DNA of 64,000 nt from Micromonospora sp. RHAY321 (GCF_023896955.1 NZ_JAMHIW010000011.1:1-64000), one strand, 5' to 3'. Positions 35,770-46,465 are shown, counted from the first letter of the stretch. The notes: a model not told the origin generated them from the letters alone. Program-made: numbers and translations.

Positions 35770-37272
35770 TCACTTACCGCCGGCGAGCTTCTCCCGCAGA
35801 GCGGCGAGCGCCTCGTCGGTGGCCAGCGTGCCGGCCGGCTCCTCGGCCTGCCGGCTCGGGGCCGGGCTGGACGAGGAGGTGGTGCCGCCACCGGCGGCGG
35901 CCGGAACGGCCGGAGTCGGGTTGGCAGCGGCCTCGGCGTCGGCGGCCCGAGAGGTCTGCACCTGCTTGGTGTGGGCCTCCCAGCGCAGACGAGCCTCGGC
36001 GTACTGGTTCTCCCAGGTCTCGCGCTGCTTGTCGTACCCCTCGAGCCACTCGCCCGTCTCGGGGTCGAAGCCCTCCGGGTAGATGTAGTTGCCCTCGGCG
36101 TCGTACGTCGCGGCCATGCCGTAGAGGGTCGGGTCGAAGTGCTCCTCGCCCTCGACGAAGCCCTCGTTGGCCTGCTTGAGCGACAGCGAGATCCGGCGGC
36201 GCTCCAGGTCGATGTCGATGACCTTGACCATGACCTCGGAGCCGACCTGGACGACCTGCTCCGGGATCTCCACGTGGCGCTCGGCCAGCTCGGAGATGTG
36301 GACCAGGCCCTCGATGCCGTCGTCCACCCGGACGAACGCACCGAACGGAACCAGCTTGGTGACCTTACCCGGCACGATCTGCTGGATCGCGTGGGTGCGG
36401 GCGAACTGCCGCCACGGGTCCTCCTGGGTCGCCTTCAGCGACAGGGAGACGCGCTCGCGGTCCAGGTCGACGTCCAGGACCTCGACCTCGACCTCCTGGC
36501 CCACCTCGACGACCTCGGACGGGTGGTCGATGTGCTTCCAGGACAGCTCGGAGACGTGCACCAGACCGTCGACGCCGCCGAGGTCCACGAAGGCGCCGAA
36601 GTTGACGATCGAGGACACGACGCCCTTGCGGACCTGGCCCTTCTGCAGCTTGTTGAGGAACTCGGTGCGCACCTCGGACTGCGTCTGCTCCAGCCAGGCC
36701 CGGCGGGACAGGACCACGTTGTTGCGGTTCTTGTCCAGCTCGATGATCTTGGCCTCGAGCTCACGCCCGACGTACGGCTGCAGGTCGCGCACGCGCCGCA
36801 TCTCGACCAGGGACGCGGGCAGGAAGCCGCGCAGCCCGATGTCGAGGATGAGGCCACCCTTGACCACCTCGATGACCGAGCCGCGGACGACGCCGTCCTC
36901 GTCCTTGATCTTCTCGATCGTGCCCCAGGCCCGCTCGTACTGTGCCCGCTTCTTGGAGAGGATCAGACGACCCTCCTTGTCCTCCTTCTGGAGGACCAGG
37001 GCCTCGATGTGGTCACCAACCGTCACAACCTCGGCGGGGTCCACGTCGTGCTTGATCGACAACTCACGAGAGGGGATGACACCCTCGGTCTTGTAGCCGA
37101 TGTCGAGCAGGACCTCGTCCCGATCGACCTTGACGACGGTGCCTTCGACAATGTCGCCGTCGTTGAAGTACTTGATGGTCTCGTCGATCGCGGCGAGGAA
37201 AGCCTCCTCGGAACCGAGATCGTCGTGGGTGACCCGGGTGGCGCTCGAGGGGGCCTCGATGCTGCTCGTCAT
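35770..37272 (-). CDS. rpsA: 30S ribosomal protein S1
   Basis: mRNA-binding ribosomal protein, 500 aa with four S1 domains (about residues 38-105, 123-190, 208-276, 293-362) as in other actinobacteria. Typical S1 strands are GTVVKVDRDEVLLDIGYKTEGVIP and VNFGAFVDLGGVDGLVHVSELSW. The C-terminal ~130 residues are Glu-rich then Ala/Pro/Ser-rich and disordered. ATG 37272 begins MTSSIEAPSSA; an upstream in-frame extension is rejected. A separate promoter about 170 nt upstream is likely. The gene ends in a UUCG-capped terminator. Confidence 0.96.
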   Translation of the reverse strand: MTSSIEAPSSATRVTHDDLGSEEAFLAAIDETIKYFNDGDIVEGTVVKVDRDEVLLDIGYKTEGVIPSRELSIKHDVDPAEVVTVGDHIEALVLQKEDKEGRLILSKKRAQYERAWGTIEKIKDEDGVVRGSVIEVVKGGLILDIGLRGFLPASLVEMRRVRDLQPYVGRELEAKIIELDKNRNNVVLSRRAWLEQTQSEVRTEFLNKLQKGQVRKGVVSSIVNFGAFVDLGGVDGLVHVSELSWKHIDHPSEVVEVGQEVEVEVLDVDLDRERVSLSLKATQEDPWRQFARTHAIQQIVPGKVTKLVPFGAFVRVDDGIEGLVHISELAERHVEIPEQVVQVGSEVMVKVIDIDLERRRISLSLKQANEGFVEGEEHFDPTLYGMAATYDAEGNYIYPEGFDPETGEWLEGYDKQRETWENQYAEARLRWEAHTKQVQTSRAADAEAAANPTPAVPAAAGGGTTSSSSPAPSRQAEEPAGTLATDEALAALREKLAGGK

Positions 37273-37448
37273 GTGGGCGGTTGCTCCGGTCGGATGGGTT
37301 GTCACAGCAGGCTGGTGTCGCAGTGACCTGTTCGCGCCAGCGGATCCGTCGCCGGGCACACCGAACGATCACAGTGGGATCATGATGTGACTCCGTCGAC
37401 CGCGCACCTGCTCCCTGCCGAGACACACGATCCGCGAGCGCATCGTCT

Positions 37449-37479
37449 AGCCTACCGTGCGCATTACCACAGCGTGCAA
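37449..37479 (-). promoter_or_regulatory. Candidate promoter of rpsA
   Basis: On the minus strand TTGCAC, 19 nt and TAGGCT, with a leader of about 170 nt before rpsA. The 390-nt space 37273-37663 otherwise shows nothing I recognise; it also carries the -10 box of the divergent methyltransferase. Confidence 0.45.
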
Positions 37480-37651
37480 GCCCTCCCGGCTTCTCGGCAT
37501 GCGATGACCTGCGAAAGCCGAACAATCGCCCGGAAACCACCCCTGCTGTCTCGTGCGTCACAGAAGCCCCGGTGGCACCACTGACCGGGGGCGGCGCGAG
37601 TGGGGCCGGCGGGTCGGCCCGGCCCACCGCGGCAGGAACCTCGGCGGGGCC

Positions 37652-37657
37652 TAGCGT
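37652..37657 (+). promoter_or_regulatory. Leaderless -10 box
   Basis: TAGCGT followed by 6 nt and the GTG at 37664. Confidence 0.55.
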
Positions 37658-37663
37658 GGGCGC

Positions 37664-38470
37664 GTGGATGACGACAGCCGGGTGACCCGGCGCCGGGTGG
37701 GTGACGCCGAGGCCCGACGGGCCAACCGCGGCTGGTGGGACAGCGACGCCGACGACTACCAGGCCGAGCACGGCGCGTTCCTCGGCGACGTCGACTTCGT
37801 CTGGTGTCCCGAGGGCCTGCGCGAGGCCGACGCCCGGCTGCTCGGCGACGTCTCCGGGCGGCGGGTGCTGGAGGTGGGCTCCGGTGCCGCCGCCGCCGCG
37901 CGCTGGCTGGCAACCCAGGGTGCCCGGCCGGTCGCCTTCGACCTGTCCGCCGGCATGTTGCGCCACGCCGCGGAAGCCGCCGACCGCACCGGGGTACGCG
38001 TACCGCTGGTGCAGGCCGACGCCCTCGCCCTGCCGTTCGCCGACCGGTCGTTCGACCTGGCCTGCACCGCGTTCGGCGCGATCCCCTTCGTGGACGACTC
38101 CGCGGCCCTGCACGCCGAGGTGCACCGGGTGCTGCGCCCCGGCGGCCGGTGGGTGTTCTCGGTGACCCACCCGATGCGCTGGATCTTCCTCGACGACCCC
38201 GGCGAGGGCGGGCTGAGGGCCGTCCACTCGTACTTCGACCGCTCCCCCTACGTCGAGCAGGACGAATCCGGCGTGGCCACCTACGTCGAGCAGCACCGCA
38301 CCCTCGGCGACCGGATCCGCGAATTGGTCGGTGCCGGGTTCCGGCTGCTGGACCTGGTGGAGCCGGAGTGGCCGGCGGGGCACGAGGGAATCTGGGGGCA
38401 GTGGAGCCCGCTACGTGGGCGCCTCTTCCCCGGCACCGCCATCTTCGTCACCGAGAAGCCCGCCGAATGA
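37664..38470 (+). CDS. Class I SAM-dependent methyltransferase
   Basis: 268 aa. SAM-binding motifs: VLEVGSGAAAAARWLA (motif I, with E instead of the commoner D-x-G-x-G spacing), FDLSAGML, VQADALALPFADRSFD and LRPGGRWVFSVTHPM. This places it in the Methyltransf_11 group with many small-molecule methyltransferases; the substrate is unknown. The WWDSDADDYQAEHGAFLG N-terminus is typical of actinobacterial members found next to polA-rpsA. GTG 37664 is supported by a -10 box 6 nt upstream. Divergent from rpsA. Confidence 0.9.
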   Translation: MDDDSRVTRRRVGDAEARRANRGWWDSDADDYQAEHGAFLGDVDFVWCPEGLREADARLLGDVSGRRVLEVGSGAAAAARWLATQGARPVAFDLSAGMLRHAAEAADRTGVRVPLVQADALALPFADRSFDLACTAFGAIPFVDDSAALHAEVHRVLRPGGRWVFSVTHPMRWIFLDDPGEGGLRAVHSYFDRSPYVEQDESGVATYVEQHRTLGDRIRELVGAGFRLLDLVEPEWPAGHEGIWGQWSPLRGRLFPGTAIFVTEKPAE

Positions 38471-38514
38471 CCGCGTCGCACTCGCGGTGCGGCCCCCACC
38501 CCATCGACGGGCGG

Positions 38515-38520
38515 TAGGCT
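38515..38520 (+). promoter_or_regulatory. Leaderless -10 box of the Uma2 gene
   Basis: TAGGCT followed by 6 nt and the ATG at 38527. Confidence 0.55.
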
Positions 38521-38526
38521 CGCCCC

Positions 38527-39129
38527 ATGAGCGCGGAGCCCATCCGGACACCACCTGGCCCCTGGTGTCCGGACCCGATGCGGCAGCAGCGCGCCGACTA
38601 CACGGTCGAGGATCTGCTCAACCTGCCGGATGACGCCCCCCGCGTCGAACTCGTCGATGGAGTCATCCAGGTGACACCCTCCCCCACCCTGGGCCACCAG
38701 GACATCTGCGGCCTTCTCTGGTTGTGGCTACGCTCCCACGCACCGGTAGGCTTCCGTGCTGCCCAGGCCGTCGGAGTCCGGCTCAGCGCCAACACCAGCC
38801 GTCAGCCGGACGTCCTGCTGTGCCGCGCCGAGGTGCCGTCCGATCGGTCCATGCTGCGGCCGGCGGACGTCGTCCTCGCCGTGGAGATCGTCTCGCCGGG
38901 CACCCGACGGATCGACCGATTCGCCAAGCCCGGCGAGTACGCCGCCGCCGGCATCCCCTTCTACTGGCGGATCGAGCAGGACCCGGTGCACGTGTACGCG
39001 TACCGGATCGGCGACCGGGTGGGGCCCGGCGGTGAGCGGCAGTACGAGGTGGTGACCGACAGCGCCGACGTGATCGAGCTGTCCGATCCGTTCGACATCA
39101 AGCTGCCGATCGGCGAGATCACCCCGTAG
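38527..39129 (+). CDS. Uma2-family putative endonuclease (DUF820)
   Basis: 200 aa PD-(D/E)XK-like fold protein. The sequence ADYTVEDLLNLPDDAPRVEL-VDGVI, then SRQPDVLLCRA and VVLAVEIVSPGTRRIDRF-KPGEYAAAGI gives the family's active-site pattern (D...E-x-S-P...K). Uma2 proteins are very abundant in cyanobacteria and actinobacteria; nuclease activity is predicted, biological role unknown. The ATG lies 6 nt after a TAGGCT box. The base composition is like the neighbours, with no mobile element beside it. Confidence 0.88.
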   Translation: MSAEPIRTPPGPWCPDPMRQQRADYTVEDLLNLPDDAPRVELVDGVIQVTPSPTLGHQDICGLLWLWLRSHAPVGFRAAQAVGVRLSANTSRQPDVLLCRAEVPSDRSMLRPADVVLAVEIVSPGTRRIDRFAKPGEYAAAGIPFYWRIEQDPVHVYAYRIGDRVGPGGERQYEVVTDSADVIELSDPFDIKLPIGEITP

Positions 39130-39183
39130 TGCCCTCCCCGGGACCAGCCGTTTTGCCGAGGCAGGCACGGGTAGCCAGGGCGT

Positions 39184-39405
39184 ATGGCCGAGCAGAGGGA
39201 ATTCCGCGCGGGTGACCACGTCTCCTGGGCCAGTCACAGCGGCCGGGCGCACGGCGTGGTCAAGGAGAAGCTGACCGACCGGACGCACGTACGCGGGCAC
39301 GCCGTGAACGCGACGGAGGACGAGCCGCAGTACCGGATCCGCAACGACGACTCGGGCCGCGACGTGGCCCACCGCCCGGAGGTGCTGCGCCGTGAGCAGG
39401 GGTGA
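39184..39405 (+). CDS. DUF2945 (TUDOR-like) small protein
   Basis: 73 aa hydrophilic protein: FRAGDHVSWASHSGRAHGVV, EKLTDRTHVRGHAVNATEDE and YRIRNDDSGRDVAHRPEVL. This is the DUF2945 or hypervirulence-associated TUDOR pattern, an SH3-like barrel of unknown role in bacteria. The ATG at 39184 has AGGG nearby. Its last 14 nt overlap the start of the next gene, so the two are co-translated. Confidence 0.85.
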   Translation: MAEQREFRAGDHVSWASHSGRAHGVVKEKLTDRTHVRGHAVNATEDEPQYRIRNDDSGRDVAHRPEVLRREQG

Positions 39406-39826
39406 CGACGGCCAGGACACCTACCGGGAGTTCACCGACGCGGTGAACATGAAGCCCGGCGAGCTGTCGAAGTGGCTGGAGAGCGACGAGTCGAAGCAGG
39501 TCGGCTGGCACAAGGGCGGCCGCTCCGGCGGCGGTGAGTCGGTCGGCCACGAGTCCGGTCGGAAGATCATCGACCTGTTGCGCCGCAAGCGTGGCAACCT
39601 GTCCGAGGGCGACTACAAGCACATGCGCAAGGTGGTCGGCTACGTACGCCGGCACATGGCGCAGCGCCCCTCGGGCGACGTCCGTGAGACCAAGTGGCGC
39701 TGGTCGCTGATGAACTGGGGCCACGACCCCCTCAAGGGTCCGTTGCCGCCCCCGGGCGGCCCGTCCCGGCGTGCCCTCGACCGGCACGGCACCCCGCCGA
39801 AGGAGCGCCGGGGCCCCGGCCGCTGA
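39392..39826 (+). CDS. DUF3140 protein
   Basis: 144 aa. The core (YREFTDAVNMKPGELSKWLE, HESGRKIIDLLRRKRGNLSE, YKHMRKVVGYVRRHMAQRP) is the DUF3140 pattern; it is followed by WRWSLMNWGHDPLK and a basic Pro-rich tail. Basic, helical and possibly DNA-binding, but function unknown. GTG 39392 has GGAGGT 10 nt upstream inside the previous gene. DUF2945 and DUF3140 genes are often paired in actinobacteria as far as I recall, suggesting a joint role, possibly in stress. Confidence 0.85.
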   Translation: MSRGDDGQDTYREFTDAVNMKPGELSKWLESDESKQVGWHKGGRSGGGESVGHESGRKIIDLLRRKRGNLSEGDYKHMRKVVGYVRRHMAQRPSGDVRETKWRWSLMNWGHDPLKGPLPPPGGPSRRALDRHGTPPKERRGPGR

Positions 39827-39856
39827 CCCGCGCCGTCACCACGTCGGCAACAACGG

Positions 39857-42556
39857 TCAGTGGTCGGCGCTGTTCCAGTCGCGGCCCTCGCCGACCGACA
39901 CCTCCAGCGGCACCGACAGCGGGTAGGCCTCGCCCATTTCCCGCCGGACCAGCGCCTCCAGCGCCTCCCGCTCGCCCGGTGCCACCTCGAAGACCAGCTC
40001 GTCGTGCACCTGCAGCAGCATCCGGGAGCGGAACCCGGCCTCGCCCAGCGCGGTGTCGACGTGCAGCATCGCCACCTTGATGATGTCGGCCGCCGAGCCC
40101 TGGATGGGGGCGTTGAGCGCCATCCGCTCGGCGATGTCCCGGCGCTGCCGGTTGTCACTGCCGAGGTCGGGCAGGTAGCGGCGACGACCCAGGATCGTCG
40201 AGGTGTAGCCGTCCTGGCGGGCCCTGGCGACCACCTGGTGCAGGTAGTCGCGCACCCCGCCGAAGCCGGCGAAGTAGTTCTCCATCAGCCCGCGTGCCTC
40301 TTCGGTGCCGATGCCGAGCTGCTGGGACAGCCCGAACGCGCTCAGCCCGTACGCCAGGCCGTAGTTCATGGCCTTGATCTTGCGGCGCTGGTCCGGGGTG
40401 ACCTCGTCGAGCGGCACCCCGAAGACCGACGAGGCGGTGGCGGCGTGGAAGTCGGCGCCGGAGTTGAACGCGTCGATCAGCGCGTCGTCCGACGAGAGGT
40501 GCGCCATGATGCGCATCTCGATCTGGCTGTAGTCGGCGGTGAGCAGGCACTCGTAGCCCTCACCCACCACGAAGGCCCGGCGGATGCGCCGGCCCTCCTC
40601 GGTGCGGATCGGGATGTTCTGCAGGTTGGGCTCGGTGGAGGAGAGGCGCCCGGTGGCCGCGACCGTCTGGTTGAACGTGGTGTGGATCCGGCCGTCGTCG
40701 GAGACCGACTTGAGCAGCCCGTCCACGGTCGACTTGAGCTTGGCCACGTCGCGGTGGCGCAGCAGGTGGGCCAGCACCGGATGCGGGTTCTGCGCGTAGA
40801 GCCACTGCAGGGCGTCGGCGTCGGTGGTGTAGCCCGTCTTGATCTTCTTGGTCTTGGGCAGGCCCAGCTCGGTGAAGAGGATCTCCTGCAACTGCTTGGG
40901 CGAGCCGAGGTTGAACTCCCGACCCACCGCCTCGTACGCGCCCTGCGCCGCGGCCTTCACCTCGGCCGCGAAGTGGGCCTCCAACTCGGACAGATAGTGC
41001 GTGTCGGCGGCGATGCCGGTGCGCTCCATGCCGGCCAGCACCCGCATCAACGGCAGCTCCACCCCGGCCATCAGCCGGGCGGACTGCTCGCCGTCACGGG
41101 ACAGCTCGGCGTCGATGGCGTCGGCCAGGTCGAGGGTGGCCCGGGCCTGGAGCATCAGGTTCTGCTCGGCCACGCCCTCGTCACCGAGCCCGTCGAGGGT
41201 GAGCTGGCCGGTCTCCGGCGCGTCGACCCGCAGCTCCCGGTGCAGGTAGCGCAGCGCGAGGTCGGTCAGGTCGTAGGAGCGCTGGTCGGGTCGGGCCAGG
41301 TATGCGGCGATCTGGGTGTCGCGGACGATGCCGGCCAGCTCCCAGCCGTGCGCCGAGCAGGCCAGAACGGCTGGCTTGCTGTCGTGCAGCACCTTGGGCC
41401 GCTGCGCGTCGGCCAGCCAACCGGCCAGCGCGCCCTCGTCGGCCGCGTCGAGCCGGGCCGGGTCCACCCAGGCCGCCGCCCCGCCGGCGGTGGCCAGCGC
41501 CAGCCCGGTGATCGAGGCGGTGTGCCGCCGGTTGGGGCCGGTGTCGAGCTTGACCGCCATGCCGACCGGGGTGCCGGTCGGGGCGTGCGCGGACAGCCAG
41601 CCGCTCAGCGCCCCCGGCTCGGTCAGCATCTCGCCGGTCAGGTCGAAGCCGGACTCGGCCTCCGGCTCGACCGCCTCCAGGTACTGGTAGAGCCGGTCCC
41701 GCAGGATGCGGAACTCGAGGGTGTCGAAGACCTGGTGCACGGCCTCCCGGTCCCAGCCCGTCCACCGGGTGTCCTCCGGGCGCAGCGGCAGCTCAAGATC
41801 GGAGACCAGGCAGTTGATCTCGTAGTTGCGGATCACGTCGGCGAGCCGCTCGCGCAGGCTGTCGCCGGCCTTGCCCTTGATCTCGTCGGCGCGGGCGATC
41901 ACGCCCTCCACCCCGCCGTAGGTGGTGATCCACTTGGCTGCGGTCTTCGGGCCGACACCCGGGACGCCCGGCAGGTTGTCACTGGTCTCGCCGACCAGCG
42001 CGGCCAGGTCCCGGTAGCGCTCCGGGCCGACGCCGTACTTCGCCTCGATCGCCGCCGGGTCCATCCGGGCCAGGTCGGAGACACCCTTGCGCGGGTAGAG
42101 CACGGTGACCTGGTCGCCGACCAACTGGAACGCGTCGCGGTCACCGGTGCTGATCAGCACCGTCATGCCCTGGTCGCGGGCCTGGCAGGCGAGCGTGGCG
42201 ATGACGTCGTCGGCCTCGTAGCCCTCCATCTCCACCACCGGGATCTGCAGCGCGGCCAGGACCTCCTTGACCAGGCTGACTTGACCCTTGAAGTCGGTCG
42301 GGGTCTCGCTGCGGCCGGCCTTGTACTCCGCGTACCGGTCGGTGCGGAAGGAACGGCGGGAGACGTCGAAGGCGACGACGATGTGGGTCGGCTGCTCGTC
42401 GCGTAGCACGTTGATCAGCATTGAGGTGAAGCCGTACACCGCGTTGGTCGGCTGACCCGTCGTGGTGGAGAAGTTTTCCACCGGCAGGGCGAAGAACGCC
42501 CGGTATGCCAGGGAGTGTCCGTCGACGAGGAGCAGGCGCGGAGTCGTAGCTGTCAC
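39857..42556 (-). CDS. polA: DNA polymerase I
   Basis: Fills gaps in excision repair and Okazaki processing. 899 aa: an N-terminal 5'-3' exonuclease (VDGHSLAYRAFFALP, YEADDVIATLA, GVPGVGPKTAAKWI), a middle 3'-5' exonuclease-like domain (about 320-490) and the polymerase with DYSQIEMRI at about 675 (motif A), RRKIKAMNYGLAYG (motif B) and QVHDELVFE at about 850 (motif C). In the middle domain the D-x-E site reads KLDTGP and later acidic residues are missing, so proofreading is probably lost, as in mycobacterial Pol I. GTG 42556 lies 7 nt after TAGAGT; longer forms are rejected. Confidence 0.97.
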   Translation of the reverse strand: MTATTPRLLLVDGHSLAYRAFFALPVENFSTTTGQPTNAVYGFTSMLINVLRDEQPTHIVVAFDVSRRSFRTDRYAEYKAGRSETPTDFKGQVSLVKEVLAALQIPVVEMEGYEADDVIATLACQARDQGMTVLISTGDRDAFQLVGDQVTVLYPRKGVSDLARMDPAAIEAKYGVGPERYRDLAALVGETSDNLPGVPGVGPKTAAKWITTYGGVEGVIARADEIKGKAGDSLRERLADVIRNYEINCLVSDLELPLRPEDTRWTGWDREAVHQVFDTLEFRILRDRLYQYLEAVEPEAESGFDLTGEMLTEPGALSGWLSAHAPTGTPVGMAVKLDTGPNRRHTASITGLALATAGGAAAWVDPARLDAADEGALAGWLADAQRPKVLHDSKPAVLACSAHGWELAGIVRDTQIAAYLARPDQRSYDLTDLALRYLHRELRVDAPETGQLTLDGLGDEGVAEQNLMLQARATLDLADAIDAELSRDGEQSARLMAGVELPLMRVLAGMERTGIAADTHYLSELEAHFAAEVKAAAQGAYEAVGREFNLGSPKQLQEILFTELGLPKTKKIKTGYTTDADALQWLYAQNPHPVLAHLLRHRDVAKLKSTVDGLLKSVSDDGRIHTTFNQTVAATGRLSSTEPNLQNIPIRTEEGRRIRRAFVVGEGYECLLTADYSQIEMRIMAHLSSDDALIDAFNSGADFHAATASSVFGVPLDEVTPDQRRKIKAMNYGLAYGLSAFGLSQQLGIGTEEARGLMENYFAGFGGVRDYLHQVVARARQDGYTSTILGRRRYLPDLGSDNRQRRDIAERMALNAPIQGSAADIIKVAMLHVDTALGEAGFRSRMLLQVHDELVFEVAPGEREALEALVRREMGEAYPLSVPLEVSVGEGRDWNSADH

Positions 42557-42563
42557 GGCAGCG

Positions 42564-42569
42564 ACTCTA
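42564..42569 (-). promoter_or_regulatory. Leaderless -10 box of polA
   Basis: TAGAGT on the minus strand, 7 nt before the GTG at 42556. Confidence 0.6.
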
Positions 42570-42640
42570 GTCCGTCGCACCGACATCCCCGGGTGGCGGC
42601 ACCGCGCGAACGACGCCGGAACGGACAGCCGGTGCGAACG

Positions 42641-42681
42641 CCGGCGGCCGACCACCCCGCGAGGGGATGGCCGGCCGCCGG
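42641..42681 (-). terminator. Terminator of the liv operon
   Basis: A long GC stem with one mismatch and one bulge, capped by a GCGA (GNRA-type) tetraloop on the plus strand, 10 nt past the livF stop and upstream of the polA promoter. Confidence 0.8.
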
Positions 42682-42690
42682 GCGGGTGGC

Positions 42691-43401
42691 TCAGGCCACG
42701 CCGAGGTACGCCTCCTTGACCGCCGGGTCGTGCAGGAGTTCCTGGCCGGTGCCCTCCTTGACGATCCGGCCGGTCTCCAGCACGTACCCACGGTGCGCCC
42801 GGGAGAGCGCCTGCTGCGCGTTCTGCTCGACCAGCAGGATGGTGGTGCCCTGCTCGTTGATCCGGGTGATGATCTCGAAGATCTGCTGGATCAACTTGGG
42901 CGCCAGACCCATCGACGGCTCGTCCAGCAGCAGCAGCTTCGGACGGGTCATCAGCGCCCGGCCGACCGCGAGCATCTGCTGCTCGCCGCCGGAGAGCGTG
43001 CCGCCGGCCTGCTTGCGGCGCTCGGCGAGCCGCGGGAACAGCTCGAAGACCATCGCGAGGTCCTTGGCGATGTCGGCCTTGTCCCGGCGGGTGTACGCCC
43101 CCATCTCCAGGTTCTCCAGCACGGTCATGCCGGGGAAGACGCCACGACCCTCGGGTGACTGCCCGATCCCCCGGATCACCCGCAGGTCGGCGCGGAGCCG
43201 GCTCACGTCGGTGCCGTCGAACCGGATGCTGCCGCCGGAGATGGCGTGCAGCCCCGAGATCGCCTTCATGGTCGTGGTCTTGCCGGCACCGTTCGCGCCG
43301 ATGAGCGCCACGATCTCGCCCTGGTCGACGTGCAGGCTGATGCCGTGCAGCGCCTCGATGCGGCCGTAGAGCAGCTTCAGGTTCTCGATCTCAAGCAGCA
43401 T
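42691..43401 (-). CDS. livF: Branched-chain amino-acid ABC transporter ATPase LivF
   Basis: Cytosolic ATP-binding subunit, 236 aa. Walker A is GANGAGKTTTM, signature LSGGEQQMLAVGRAL, Walker B LLLLDEPSMGL; the SMGL after Walker B is typical of LivF. ATG 43401 has GGGAGG 8 nt upstream; a GTG three codons earlier is less likely. Its start overlaps the end of livG by 11 nt. It is the last gene of livK-H-M-G-F and is followed by a terminator. Confidence 0.94.
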   Translation of the reverse strand: MLLEIENLKLLYGRIEALHGISLHVDQGEIVALIGANGAGKTTTMKAISGLHAISGGSIRFDGTDVSRLRADLRVIRGIGQSPEGRGVFPGMTVLENLEMGAYTRRDKADIAKDLAMVFELFPRLAERRKQAGGTLSGGEQQMLAVGRALMTRPKLLLLDEPSMGLAPKLIQQIFEIITRINEQGTTILLVEQNAQQALSRAHRGYVLETGRIVKEGTGQELLHDPAVKEAYLGVA

Positions 43402-44300
43402 CCTCGACACCTCCCAGGTAGGCGGCGATCACCTTGGGATCGTTGCGCACGTCGGCCGGCGAACCCTCGGCGATCTTCTGCCCGAACTCCAACACCACCA
43501 GCCGGTCCACCACGCCCATGACCAGTCGCATGTCGTGCTCGATCAGCAGGACGGTGACCCCCGAGTCGCGGATCTTGCGGATCAGCTGCAGCAGGGCGAC
43601 CTTCTCGGCCGGGTTGAAGCCGGCGGCCGGCTCGTCGAGGCAGAGCAGCGTGGGATCGGTGGCCAGGGCCCGCGCGATCTCCAGTCGACGCTGGTCACCG
43701 TAGGACAGGTTGCGGGCGAGGTCACCCGCCCTGCCCTGGATGCCGACGAAGTCCAGCAGCTCCTGCGCCTTCTCCCGACCCTGCCGCTCCTCCCGCCAGT
43801 GCCGCGGCAACCGAAGCAACGCGCTGGGGACGCTGGTCTTGTGGTTCGCGTCCGCGCCGACCTGGACGTTCTCCAGTGCCGTCATCTCGGGGAACAGCCG
43901 GATGTTCTGGAAGGTCCGCGCGATGCCCAGCTTGGTGATCTGGAATCGCTTACGGCCGCTGACCTTCTCGCCCCGGAACCGGATCTGCCCGGTCGTCGGG
44001 GCGTAGACGCCCGTCATCGCGTTGAAGCAGGTGGTCTTACCCGCCCCGTTCGGGCCGATCAGCCCGAGGATCTCGCCCTCGTAGAGGGTGAAGTTGACGT
44101 CGTTGAGGGCCACCACGCCGCCGAAGCGCAGCGTGACGTGGTCGACCTCCAGCAGCGGCTTGCGGCCGTCGGTCGGGGTCGGCTCGGCGGTCCCCTCGTC
44201 CGGCGTCGACGACGTCTCCGGCGGGCTACCCACCGTCGTCCGCGCGTCGATCGCCATGTCGCGCTCGCTGGTGACGTCGCGCGCACTACCCATCCGTGGC

Positions 44301-44308
<8 letters not shown>
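43391..44308 (-). CDS. livG: Branched-chain amino-acid ABC transporter ATPase LivG
   Basis: Second ATP-binding subunit, 305 aa. It has an unusual N-terminal extension of about 50 residues (acidic, Thr/Pro-rich) before LLEVDHVTLRFGGVVALNDV. Walker A GPNGAGKTTCF, signature LSYGDQRRLEIARAL, Walker B LLCLDEPAAGFNP and the LivG insert RTFQNIRLFPEMT are clear. The TTG at 44308 is favoured by a near-perfect AAGGAGGT 8 nt upstream, located inside the end of livM; ATG codons at 44293 and 44257 are alternatives. Overlaps livM by 8 nt. Confidence 0.93.
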
Positions 44309-45487
<1,179 letters not shown>

Positions 45488-45491
<4 letters not shown>

Positions 45492-46438
45492 GCTCGCGCC
45501 CTCCCCAACGACTCACCCAGCAGACCGGTCGGCCGGAACATCAGCAGGACGATCAGCACGACGAAGGCGATGAGGTCGCGCCACTGTGAGCCGAACAGCG
45601 CCGATCCGTAGTTTTCCACCAGGCCGAGCAGCAGGCCACCGATGGCCGCGCCCCGCAGGTTGCCGATGCCGCCCAGGACCGCGGCCGAGAACGCCTTGAG
45701 CCCGAGCAGGAAGCCGATGTTGTACCGGGTGTTGCCGCTCTTCATGTCGCTGAAGACGGCGGCGACACCGGCCATCAGGCCGCCCAGCACGAAGACGAGC
45801 GCGATCACGCGGCTCTTGTTGACACCCATCAGCGCGGCGGTGTTCGCATCCTGCGCCACCGCGCGGATGCCCTTGCCGAACCGGGTCTTGTTCACGAACC
45901 AGTCGAGCCCGACCATCATCAGCACGGCCACGACGAGCGTCAGCAACTGCACCGGGGTGATGCTCCAGCCACCGATGCTGATCACCGTCTTGGTGGGGAG
46001 CAGGGCGGGCGCGCCGACCTGACGACGCTGGGTCAGCGTCCCCATGAGCTCCATCAGGGCGTACGAGGCACCGATGGCGGTGATGAGGAAGGCCAGAGGC
46101 GGCGCGTTTCGCCGCCGCAGCGGCCGATAGGCGGTAACCTCAATCAGCAGCGCGACGCTGCCGGAGAGCAGCGCGGCGGCCACGATCGCGAGAGCGATCA
46201 GGAGCAGCGCCTTCGGCACCGAGGGGGCGCCGCTGTTGCTGTCGAGCCCGAACACCGCCCAGGTCCAGATGGCACCGAACGTGCCGATCATGAAGACCTC
46301 GGAGTGCGCAAAGTTGATCAGGCGTAGTACGCCGTAAACGAGGGTGTAGCCGAGGGCGATGAGCGCGTAGATCGCACCCTGCACCAACCCGGTTGTGGTC
46401 AGTTCCGGGAAGCCCCGGACGAGTTCTGCAAAGTCCAC
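45488..46438 (-). CDS. livH: Branched-chain amino-acid ABC transporter permease LivH
   Basis: Membrane permease subunit, 316 aa. GLVQGAIYALIALGYTLVYG, LINFAHSEVFMIG and the cytoplasmic RAVAQDANTAALMGVN loop are typical of LivH. GTG 46438 is chosen because GGAG lies 6 nt upstream and the protein then begins like relatives (VDFAELVRGFPELT). It is separated from livK by 110 nt with a hairpin, which may lower expression of the membrane genes relative to the binding protein. Confidence 0.93.
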
Positions 46439-46465
46439 CGATGCTCCGAAGGGTGTTGCGTCGAG

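Noticed and set aside
39860..42406. 848-codon frame opposite polA
   Set aside because: Shadow of polA, same composition bias as other antisense frames.
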